From assembly GCA_022360075.1 (NCBI GenBank), contig JAKSDN010000981.1:1-12116 (forward strand): a stretch of DNA of 12,116 nucleotides, given 5' to 3'. A program made the position numbers and the translations under genes. The notes under the pieces are model-generated. The model searched no databases, was not told the DNA's origin, and was given only the letters and a program-made list of their open reading frames with translations. Position 1 is the stretch's first letter; each line of letters opens with the position of its first letter. Positions 7,030 to 12,116 of the stretch are shown one piece after another. Source of the DNA: Kiloniellales bacterium (GTDB lineage Bacteria > Pseudomonadota > Alphaproteobacteria > Kiloniellales > JAKSDN01).

Positions 7030-8652
7030 CTAGCTCACCCTTCTTGTTCCATGATTTTTGGTATCGGCACGGCCGATATCCTTCAGAACCGCGCGGGCGA
7101 CGTTGTGACCGGCGATCCCGGAGACGAAGTTGCCCGGCCACGTGCCGTTGCCCGACAGATAAAGCCCTTCGGTGTAGGTGCGATAATTCTGAAGGCCGGG
7201 AAACGGGCGCATCCAGAACTGCCGGAACGGCAGCATGTCACCGTGCGAGATGTTGGCCTCGACCAGACCGTATTCGCTTTCGAACTCGTCCGCGTCCAGC
7301 ATCGAGGAGTCGATGATGATATTGCGGATGTCGGGCATCCATTCCTCGAGAATGTCGAGAACCCGGTCGAAAAGCGCATCCCGCTCCTCGGCCCAGCTTG
7401 TGCCCTTCAGGCGATAGGGGGCGTTGCCGATGTTCAATGACAAGACGTGCTTGCCCTCGGGCGCCAGTCCCGGCGAGGTCATGGACGAGCAGAGCCCCCA
7501 GATAACCGGGTTCCGGGGCACCTTGCCCAGCAACATCTCGGAATAGCTTTCCTCGAGATACTCGATGCTGGGAGCCACGCGCAGTTGTGCCGCAGCCAAC
7601 GCTTCGGCCTGGGCGTCGTCCTCGGCAAAGCCGTAGCGAGGCACCCCGTCCAGCGCGAGGACGATCTTGAAGGCCTTGCCTCGCAGGGGTTGCGCGCGGC
7701 GTTTGCTCCGCACCTCGGCCCAGCGTGGATCGTCGCTGTCGACGATATCCACGGTCAGGTGCGGGTTCATGGCGGAAATGACGATCGGCGCTTCCAGCGC
7801 CGTGCCGTCGTCGAACGTGACGCCAGCGACCTTGCCGTCCTTCGTGGCGATCTGGCGGGCCGGCTTGCCCTTGTAGATAGTGACGCCGCGCGCGGTCACG
7901 CTGACCTCCATCGCGTCGATGATCGCGCCCATGCCACCAATCGGCAGGCCGGTCGATCCGCGCAGCGGCATCCGCCGGGGATCGTAGTCGTCGGTGGAGT
8001 CGAGTGACGCCAGCGACAGCGGGCGCATCATGAAATTGAACGGTGTTCCGGGCGTGGAGGGCCCGACGATGCCGCTGACCACCGCCAGCGGGCCAAGAAG
8101 CGCCTGGCTTTGAGGGGCAAGTTCAAAATATTCGAACAGCTCGCGCGCACTGCCCAGCAGAATCCTTGAAAACGCCTCCTGGTCCTCGATCGCGTCAAGA
8201 TTGCGGACCAGTTCCTTCAGCGTCGGGGGCTCGCGGAACAGCGAAATCCCGAGTTTCCTCGCGAACTCCTCGAGATAGGCGTTGAACGCGTTGTAGCGTT
8301 CAGCCTCTCCCTGGGCGAAACTTTCGAGAATCTCCTCGGTTCTCAACCTCTCGCGCCAACCGATGAAGGGCCGGGAGTGCTTCAGCGGATGTACCAGCGT
8401 GGGATCCGGGCGCACGAAGCGCAGCCCGAAATCCGTCAACCTCATGTCGCTGACGATCACCGGCTCGAGCGATCCCGGCGAGTTGGTGATCGTCGAGAAA
8501 TACCCGGGCATGAACTCCCTTCGCGCTGCGGGTCCGCCGACGAAGTCGTTCCGCTCGGCTATCGCAACATTGAGCCCGGCAGCGGCGAGATACCCCGCCG
8601 CAACCAAGCCGTTGTGCCCGCCGCCAAGAATGAGGACGTCATGATCAGACAT
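7030..8652 (-). CDS. PYROXD2/phytoene-dehydrogenase-like FAD oxidoreductase
   Basis: A 540-residue flavoprotein. It opens with the dinucleotide-binding fold, VLILGGGHNGLVAAGYLAAAG ending near AERND (about residues 6-35), and then GGPAARREFMPGY. The C-terminus has GLYLSGNGTWPGNFVSGIAG, the second FAD-contacting motif of this superfamily. The pattern NFMMRPLSL and the length fit the PYROXD2/CrtI-like group of amine-oxidase-fold enzymes, which oxidise or desaturate hydrophobic or cyclic substrates. No carotenoid genes are near. It lies directly after the binding-protein gene (25 bp) and before the CatC-like gene (10 bp), so it is probably the first catabolic enzyme of the pathway. A GAGGA lies about 12 nt before the ATG. 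The chemistry is unknown. Confidence 0.9.
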   Translation of the reverse strand: MSDHDVLILGGGHNGLVAAGYLAAAGLNVAIAERNDFVGGPAARREFMPGYFSTITNSPGSLEPVIVSDMRLTDFGLRFVRPDPTLVHPLKHSRPFIGWRERLRTEEILESFAQGEAERYNAFNAYLEEFARKLGISLFREPPTLKELVRNLDAIEDQEAFSRILLGSARELFEYFELAPQSQALLGPLAVVSGIVGPSTPGTPFNFMMRPLSLASLDSTDDYDPRRMPLRGSTGLPIGGMGAIIDAMEVSVTARGVTIYKGKPARQIATKDGKVAGVTFDDGTALEAPIVISAMNPHLTVDIVDSDDPRWAEVRSKRRAQPLRGKAFKIVLALDGVPRYGFAEDDAQAEALAAAQLRVAPSIEYLEESYSEMLLGKVPRNPVIWGLCSSMTSPGLAPEGKHVLSLNIGNAPYRLKGTSWAEERDALFDRVLDILEEWMPDIRNIIIDSSMLDADEFESEYGLVEANISHGDMLPFRQFWMRPFPGLQNYRTYTEGLYLSGNGTWPGNFVSGIAGHNVARAVLKDIGRADTKNHGTRRVS

Positions 8653-8677
8653 CTTGAGGTTGGTCCTCGTTCCCGGC

Positions 8678-9652
8678 TTAGGGGAAATACTTCGTGGTGT
8701 AGAACTCGGAGGCGTCCCAGCCGCTTTCGATTTCGCCCACGTTTTCCAACGTCTGCAGGACGTCCGTCCACTGCTTCTCGGTCATGTGGGCCCAGTCATC
8801 GGCGTAGGGATCGGCCGAAATCTCCAGAAGGTTGGACATGTAGTCGACGCACTGCGAATGCTCGCCCGGCAGTTCGATGGTTCCGCGGGCAAGCGTGCAG
8901 GCGGCATCGACATCGTCCGCGACCTCCTGGAACGCCCTTTTGGTGACCTGCAGGAAGGTCGTGATGTCCTCGCCGAGCTTTTCTTCGGAACCCGGATAGA
9001 TCGCAAAGCCGAAGCCCAGCAAAGGCACCCCGTGATCCGACAGCAGGAAGGCCTCTGGTTCGAAACCCGCCCCCTTCACCAGCGCCCTGTACGCGTAGGA
9101 GTCGCCGCTGACCACATCGACCTGCCCAGCCAGCAGCGCCGTTGTCTTGGTGCTACCGTCCATGGAGACGATGTTGAGCTCGCTTTCGGGAATGTTGTTC
9201 GATTCCCGGAAGATGCGAAGGCTAAGCTGGTCGGAACCGCCCGGCGTACTGCCGATCCGGTATTTCGTCAGATCCTCCGGTTCGTTCAGTTCGACCTTGC
9301 CTTTGATCCCGACGAAGGACGCTGCCGTCTCCGTCTGATACATCCCCACCGCGAGGAGCGGGATGCCGCGCGCCATCGCGAAGGCCGCATTCGTCATGTT
9401 GAGATGGCCGATGTCATAGTTGCCCTGCCCCACCAACTGCGCGGTCGTGTTGGAGCCGCGCCCCTCCTCGAACACGACGTCGAGCCCGGCCTCCTCGTAG
9501 TAGCCTTTCGCCACCGCGATGATAAAGGGCGCATGATACGGACGCCACGCCCAGTCGAGCGACACCCTGATCTGTTCTGCAAACCCCGAGGTCGGCGCGG
9601 CCATCATCACGGCCGCCGTGGCGAAGATCGTATTGCGGAGCATCCTGGCCAT
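8678..9652 (-). CDS. ABC transporter periplasmic substrate-binding protein (NMT1/ThiY/SsuA-like)
   Basis: A 324-residue secreted binding protein. The N-terminus MARMLRNTIFATAAVMMAAP with TSGFA before EQIRV is a typical signal peptide, with cleavage likely after residue 25. The mature part has the NMT1/SsuA/THI5 pattern: SLDWAWRPYHAPFIIA, AKGYYEEAGLDV, a GxGNYDIGHLN segment and TKYRIGSTPGGS, followed by LLAGQVDVVSGD. Relatives bind pyrimidine precursors, riboflavin, sulfonates or other small organics. I chose the ATG at 9652 because AGGGAGA sits about 8 nt upstream and the signal peptide starts there. A longer frame from 9727 would overlap the permease gene. It supplies the transporter with its ligand, and is the best handle for finding the operon substrate. 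Confidence 0.93.
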   Translation of the reverse strand: MARMLRNTIFATAAVMMAAPTSGFAEQIRVSLDWAWRPYHAPFIIAVAKGYYEEAGLDVVFEEGRGSNTTAQLVGQGNYDIGHLNMTNAAFAMARGIPLLAVGMYQTETAASFVGIKGKVELNEPEDLTKYRIGSTPGGSDQLSLRIFRESNNIPESELNIVSMDGSTKTTALLAGQVDVVSGDSYAYRALVKGAGFEPEAFLLSDHGVPLLGFGFAIYPGSEEKLGEDITTFLQVTKRAFQEVADDVDAACTLARGTIELPGEHSQCVDYMSNLLEISADPYADDWAHMTEKQWTDVLQTLENVGEIESGWDASEFYTTKYFP

Positions 9653-9705
9653 TTGTTTTCTCCCTGTTGCGTTGAGTGTTTCGGTAGTCATCGAGTCGAG
9701 CCCTT

Positions 9706-10548
9706 TCACCGCTGGCTGGCGTGCCAAGGTATCGAAAGCCGCTCGACCAACTCGGCGAGATACCAGATCGCCACCCCGAAGACCGAGATGATGATCACGG
9801 AGGCGAAGGCGTAGTCCGTGTCAAGGTTGCCCACCGCCTGGATCAGCGCGTATCCAAGCCCCTGGTTCGAGGCTACGAATTCACCGATCACGGCGCCGAC
9901 GGGCGCGCCCGTTGCAGCGATCTTGATCCCCGAGAAGAGGTGCGGCAGCGCAGTCGGAATGCGGATCTTCCACATGGTCTGCAAGCGCGTCGCACCCATC
10001 GATCGCACGAGGTGCAGAAGGTCTGGCTCGGCAGACTTCAGCCCCATCACGGTGTTGACCACGATCGGGAAGAACGAGAAGACGACGACGAAGATGATCC
10101 CGCTTTTCAGCCCGAACCCGATCCAGATCAGCAGGAGCGGCGCGACGACCACCTTGGGGATGGCGTGGGCGATGACCAGCCACGGATAGAGCACCCTGTC
10201 GACCGCGCGCGACGCCGTGATCGCGGCACCGATCACCACACCGAGCATGAGCGCGATGGCAAAACCCGTGACCGACGCGACGGTCGTGTACCAGAGATGC
10301 GACATCAGGGTCGACCAGCGCTCGAACATGGTCTCGAACACCATCGACGGAGGCGGCAGCAGGTAATCGGGAATGTCCATCGCCCAGACAACGAATTCCC
10401 AGACGGCCAGCCCGGCAAGCCCGCTCAGAATTGGCAGCAGCGTCCCGAAATACAGGTTCTTCCACCTCGAACGGCGCTGCAGGATCTCGTGGCGCCTGAC
10501 ATCCTCCGCCTCGGAGGTCATGCCTGCGTCGTGGCCGATATCGGTCAT
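9706..10548 (-). CDS. ABC transporter permease (SsuC/TauC/ThiX type)
   Basis: A 280-residue inner-membrane permease with about six hydrophobic segments. The cytoplasmic coupling (EAA) loop is at residues about 169-203: SAEPDLLHLVRSMGATRLQT followed by RIPTALP, matching the EAAxxxGAxxxxxxxxxxLP consensus of BPD-type permeases. It would work as a homodimer with the ATPase and the binding protein on either side. The ATG at 10548 was chosen because it is 4 bp after the ATPase stop and has AGGAG upstream. The frame open to 10623 overlaps the ATPase. An internal ATG at 10521 is possible but has no good ribosome binding site. Confidence 0.93.
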   Translation of the reverse strand: MTDIGHDAGMTSEAEDVRRHEILQRRSRWKNLYFGTLLPILSGLAGLAVWEFVVWAMDIPDYLLPPPSMVFETMFERWSTLMSHLWYTTVASVTGFAIALMLGVVIGAAITASRAVDRVLYPWLVIAHAIPKVVVAPLLLIWIGFGLKSGIIFVVVFSFFPIVVNTVMGLKSAEPDLLHLVRSMGATRLQTMWKIRIPTALPHLFSGIKIAATGAPVGAVIGEFVASNQGLGYALIQAVGNLDTDYAFASVIIISVFGVAIWYLAELVERLSIPWHASQR

Positions 10549-10552
10549 GCGA

Positions 10553-11329
10553 TCAAAGCACTCCTGCCTTCTCGAAATGGATTCGGATGCGGCGGCTGAT
10601 CTCGATGAACTCCGGCTCCTCACGGATCGACAGTGTTCTCGGCTTGGGAAGCGACACCTCGATATCGTCGATGATCCGCCCCGGCCGTTCCGACATGACG
10701 ATCACCCGATCCGACAGGAACACCGCTTCGGGGATGCTGTGCGTGATGAAGAAAGTCGTTACCTCTTCGTGCACCTGAAGCCGCTGCACGATCACGTTCA
10801 TTTTGTCGCGGGTCAGCGCATCCAGCGCACTGAAGGGTTCGTCCAGGAACAGCATCGAAGGCTTCAATAGAAGCGCCCTGGCAATCGCCACGCGCTGGCG
10901 CATCCCCCCGGACAGCTCCCACGGCTTGTTGTTCTCGAAACCGTCTACGCCAAGTTCTTCTAGAAGCTCCTTGGCGCGGCGGCGCGTGTCCTGGTTGACC
11001 CGGCCCTTCAGTTCCGCCGGCAACAGGACGTTCTCGATGACCGACCGCCAGTCGAGCAGCAGGTCCTTCTGGAATACTACACCAATGTCCTCAACCGGCC
11101 CGGCCACCGGGCGCGACAGGATCGAGATGTCACCGCGTGTGATGCCCACTAGCCCAGCCAGCAGTTTGAGCATCGTGCTCTTGCCGCAGCCGCTTGGCCC
11201 GACGATCGCCACGGTCTGGCCACGGCGGAATGAGAACGAAATCGGACCAAGCGCCTTCACCACACCGTTCGGGGTGAAATAGGTCTTCTCGACATCGTTC
11301 ACTTTCACGATCGGCGCGTTATCCAGCAT
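10553..11329 (-). CDS. ABC transporter ATP-binding protein (SsuB/TauB type)
   Basis: The energising subunit of the importer. All ATPase motifs are present: Walker A GPSGCGKST (44-52), Q-loop VFQKDLLLDW (Q87), signature LSGGMRQR (139-146), Walker B MLFLDEP (159-165, with D163 and E164), D-loop SALD, and the switch His in ITHS (H197). The sequence ALGPISFSFRRGQTVAIVG and ERPGRI fit the nitrate/sulfonate/taurine subfamily. I favour the ATG at 11329 (MLDNAPIVKVNDVEKTY, 258 residues, GGGGG about 8 nt upstream). ATGs at 11386-11389 would add 20 residues with no ribosome binding site. It is the first gene after the operator-promoter region, with a leader of about 115 nt. Confidence 0.93.
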   Translation of the reverse strand: MLDNAPIVKVNDVEKTYFTPNGVVKALGPISFSFRRGQTVAIVGPSGCGKSTMLKLLAGLVGITRGDISILSRPVAGPVEDIGVVFQKDLLLDWRSVIENVLLPAELKGRVNQDTRRRAKELLEELGVDGFENNKPWELSGGMRQRVAIARALLLKPSMLFLDEPFSALDALTRDKMNVIVQRLQVHEEVTTFFITHSIPEAVFLSDRVIVMSERPGRIIDDIEVSLPKPRTLSIREEPEFIEISRRIRIHFEKAGVL

Positions 11330-11425
11330 CCAACAGACCCCCGAGTTCGCTTCGTCCCCGCCGAAGGTCGCAGCATCCTTTTTCATCATCCAGCGCGCTT
11401 GCGGTCATCATCATGCTTGAAGTTA

Positions 11426-11438
11426 TGACAACGTTTTC
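11426..11438. promoter_or_regulatory. LacI-type operator, distal copy
   Basis: TGACAACGTTTTC, the first of two exact 13-bp tandem copies. With the next base it forms a near-palindrome around the central AACGTT, the CG-centred form typical of LacI-family operators. It lies just downstream of the proposed transcription start on the minus strand. Confidence 0.7.
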
Positions 11439-11452
11439 TGACAACGTTTTCA
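11439..11452. promoter_or_regulatory. LacI-type operator, proximal copy, overlapping the transcription start
   Basis: TGACAACGTTTTCA is palindromic at 12 of 14 positions around the central CG and abuts the first copy with no spacer. It reaches the -10 box (11452-11457), so bound repressor would block RNA polymerase. The centres of the two copies are 13 bp apart. Confidence 0.75.
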
Positions 11453-11480
11453 TGCTAGGAAGTTGCGAACTTTGAGTCAA
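11452..11480 (-). promoter_or_regulatory. Sigma-70-type promoter of the catabolic operon
   Basis: On the minus strand TTGACT (11480-11475) is followed by a 17-bp spacer and TAGCAT (11457-11452). This is 5 of 6 and 4 of 6 to consensus at optimal spacing. The predicted start near 11445 lies inside the tandem operators and about 115 nt before the ATPase start. It is the only good promoter found upstream of the eight-gene operon. Confidence 0.7.
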
Positions 11481-11666
11481 ATTGAAACTTTTCGGAAAAT
11501 CAGGGTGCTGCCAGACGAATTCGAACTCGTCTCCACAACGGCAGGACGGCTGTCCCTTAATCGGCACGGAGTCCACGCCACTGGGCGAGAGCGGCAGCGC
11601 GGTTCTGGGTGCATCAAATGCCGGCGGAGACCGACCGAGAATGAGGAATGGGCGCACGTTGCCGCG
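11481..11666. other. Non-coding junction between operon promoter and the second 54-bp repeat
   Basis: Small frames run through on both strands but none resembles a known protein or has a good start. One feature stands out: 11513-11530 is a near-perfect 18-bp palindrome centred on TTCGAA. Its right part, ATTCGAACTCGT (11519-11530), recurs exactly at 11740-11751 within a tRNA-like remnant. Confidence 0.4.
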
Positions 11667-11720
11667 ACAAAACCGGGGCTTGCGCAAGAGGGCCTGATCA
11701 AGAGACCAATTGGCGGGACT
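11667..11720 (+). repeat. 54-bp direct repeat, copy B (right of the operon)
   Basis: It matches 3091-3144 at 48 of 54 positions in the same orientation. This copy contains the perfect palindromes CTTGCGCAAG and CCAATTGG. On the minus strand it begins four bases beyond the CCA of a tRNA 3'-end remnant (11724-11751), so it occupies the position of tRNA downstream flank. The two copies are 8.58 kb apart and enclose the operon. Confidence 0.8.
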
Positions 11721-11723
11721 GGC

Positions 11724-11751
11724 TGGCGGGGCACGTGAGATTCGAACTCGT
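11724..11751 (-). pseudogene. tRNA 3'-end remnant (T loop, acceptor strand, CCA)
   Basis: Read on the minus strand this is ACGAG-TTCGAAT-CTCAC-GTGCCCC-G-CCA. That is the exact spacing of a tRNA 3' end: 5-nt T stem, 7-nt T loop, 5-nt T stem, 7-nt acceptor strand, discriminator, CCA. Only three of the five T-stem pairs form, and no D or anticodon arm or complementary 5' acceptor strand (GGGGCAC) lies at the right distance. It therefore looks like the piece of a tRNA gene left by integration or rearrangement. The tRNA identity is not determinable. Confidence 0.4.
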
Positions 11752-11756
11752 AGACG

Positions 11757-11771
11757 CAGCACGATTTAATG
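11757..11771 (+). repeat. 15-bp direct repeat, first copy
   Basis: CAGCACGATTTAATG matches 11787-11801 (CAGCACGACTTAGTG) at 13 of 15 positions, in direct orientation 30 bp apart. It sits between the tRNA remnant and the tRNA-Arg gene. Confidence 0.5.
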
Positions 11772-11786
11772 GGTCGGTGGTCATTT

Positions 11787-11801
11787 CAGCACGACTTAGT
11801 G
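11787..11801 (+). repeat. 15-bp direct repeat, second copy
   Basis: CAGCACGACTTAGTG, the partner of 11757-11771. A spacing of 30 bp is close to three helical turns, as for sites bound by one protein on one face of the helix (inference). Confidence 0.5.
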
Positions 11802-11810
11802 ACCCCGCCT

Positions 11811-11835
11811 GCTTACGCGAAATCGCCGCGTAAGC
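11811..11835. repeat. Perfect 9-bp inverted repeat GCTTACGCG
   Basis: GCTTACGCG (11811-11819), a 7-nt loop, then CGCGTAAGC (11827-11835). The half-site recurs as direct repeats on the far side of the tRNA-Arg gene (11980, 11991). No T-run follows, so it is more likely a protein-binding site than a terminator, although a tRNA-distal hairpin cannot be excluded. Confidence 0.65.
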
Positions 11836-11886
11836 ACCAAGAATTCAAGAGTGCCACCTACTAAGATTTTGATTTAATTAAGGAAA

Positions 11887-11963
11887 TGGCGCACCCGAGA
11901 GGATTCGAACCTCTGGCCTCCGCCTTCGGAGGGCGGCGCTCTATCCAGCTGAGCTACGGGTGC
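11887..11963 (-). tRNA. tRNA-Arg (anticodon CCG)
   Basis: On the minus strand the 77-nt gene folds as a complete cloverleaf. The acceptor GCACCCG pairs with CGGGTGC, the D arm is GCUC/GAGC, the anticodon stem CCGCC/GGCGG encloses the loop CUCCGAA, and the T arm is AGAGG-UUCGAAU-CCUCU. The discriminator G and an encoded CCA follow. The anticodon CCG reads CGG (Arg). It is intact. tRNA genes of this kind are common integration sites for islands, and this one is flanked by GCTTACGC repeats and followed at the window edge by a partial copy of its anticodon arm. Confidence 0.97.
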
Positions 11964-11978
11964 ATACCGTTCGCAAGA

Positions 11979-12000
11979 TGCTTACGCCATGCTTACGCGA
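11979..12000 (+). repeat. Tandem TGCTTACGC repeats upstream of the tRNA-Arg gene
   Basis: TGCTTACGC occurs at 11979-11987 and again at 11990-11998 (extended to CGA by 12000), an 11-bp period. GCTTACGCGA also occurs exactly at 11811-11820. An 11-bp period places the two sites on about the same face of the helix. They lie 5' of the tRNA gene on its coding strand, so they could also affect its promoter. Confidence 0.6.
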
Positions 12001-12097
12001 CATTTTCGTCGGCATGAAGAGCGAACCCGACATCCGCTCAAGCCGTTGTTAAATCAGTTCCTTTTTACGACACCACAAAACTTCACCAGACTTGACA

Positions 12098-12116
12098 TCC
12101 GCCTTCGGAGGGCAGC
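12098..12116. repeat. Partial copy of the tRNA-Arg anticodon arm (candidate attachment-site core)
   Basis: The last bases of the window, from 12098, match 11919-11937 of the tRNA-Arg gene at 18 of 19 positions, the first 16 identical (TCCGCCTTCGGAGGGC). They cover the anticodon loop and nearly both stem strands. The copy is in the same orientation as the tRNA and may extend beyond the window. A TTGACA hexamer immediately precedes it (12092-12097). Confidence 0.6.

Noticed and set aside
8654..9814. Long plus-strand open frame (386 codons) opposite the binding-protein gene
   Set aside because: It is antisense to a clear secreted binding protein, its composition is Arg/His/Asp-rich as expected for a high-GC shadow frame, and it matches no family.
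9721..10599. Plus-strand open frame (292 codons) opposite the permease gene
   Set aside because: Its extremely charged sequence (runs of D, H, R) is the antisense of hydrophobic transmembrane segments; the permease on the other strand has all family features.
11505..11535. A second tRNA T-arm around 11519-11525
   Set aside because: With the canonical 7-nt loop the stem does not pair, and the end would be CCC instead of CCA; only the 12-mer similarity is kept as an observation.
11319..11762. Minus-strand open frame of 147 codons across the operon promoter
   Set aside because: It runs through the tandem operators, promoter, 54-bp repeat and tRNA remnant, has no family match, and its N-terminus is simply translation of the tRNA 3' end.
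1..12116. CRISPR arrays, insertion sequences or toxin-antitoxin genes
   Set aside because: No regularly spaced repeat array, no transposase frame and no recognisable toxin-antitoxin pair was seen on either strand.

Overview
The window looks like an accessory region of an alphaproteobacterial chromosome, most likely Rhizobiales (inferred). The evidence is high GC in the genes, TauC/SsuC-type transport and catabolic genes, remnants of a trb-type conjugation operon, and a tRNA-Arg(CCG) with repeats around it. No database search was possible; family calls rest on motifs and recalled sequence patterns.

Layout. (1) 1-1462: the 3' part of a LysR-type regulator (+), convergent with a LysE/RhtB-type amino-acid exporter (-). 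(2) 1759-3144: a mosaic of truncated genes. These are a DMT-type transporter 5' fragment, an alcohol-dehydrogenase/quinone-reductase 5' fragment, an OsmC 3' fragment joined in frame to the start of trbF, the 3' end of trbL, and a ComEC-like metallo-hydrolase 3' fragment that ends at a 54-bp repeat. (3) 3232-11329: one long minus-strand operon. Its order of transcription is ABC ATPase, permease, periplasmic binding protein, PYROXD2-like FAD oxidoreductase, muconolactone-isomerase-like protein, LacI regulator, M19 dipeptidase-like hydrolase, aldehyde dehydrogenase. (4) 11426-11480: its promoter (TTGACT-17 bp-TAGCAT) with two tandem LacI-type operators at the expected start point. (5) 11500-12116: a repeat-rich, largely non-coding junction. 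It holds the second copy of the 54-bp repeat, a tRNA 3'-end remnant, several short repeats, an intact tRNA-Arg(CCG), and a partial copy of that tRNA's anticodon arm at the window edge.

Working model (inference). The operon imports a small organic compound through a TauABC/SsuABC/ThiXYZ-like transporter. An FAD enzyme oxidises it, a CatC-like protein may isomerise it, an amidohydrolase-like M19 protein opens or cleaves it, and the resulting aldehyde is oxidised to an acid. The internally encoded LacI protein probably represses the whole unit through the tandem operators. The substrate is unknown. The flanking repeats, gene fragments, trb remnants and tRNA-associated repeats suggest that the operon is island cargo.
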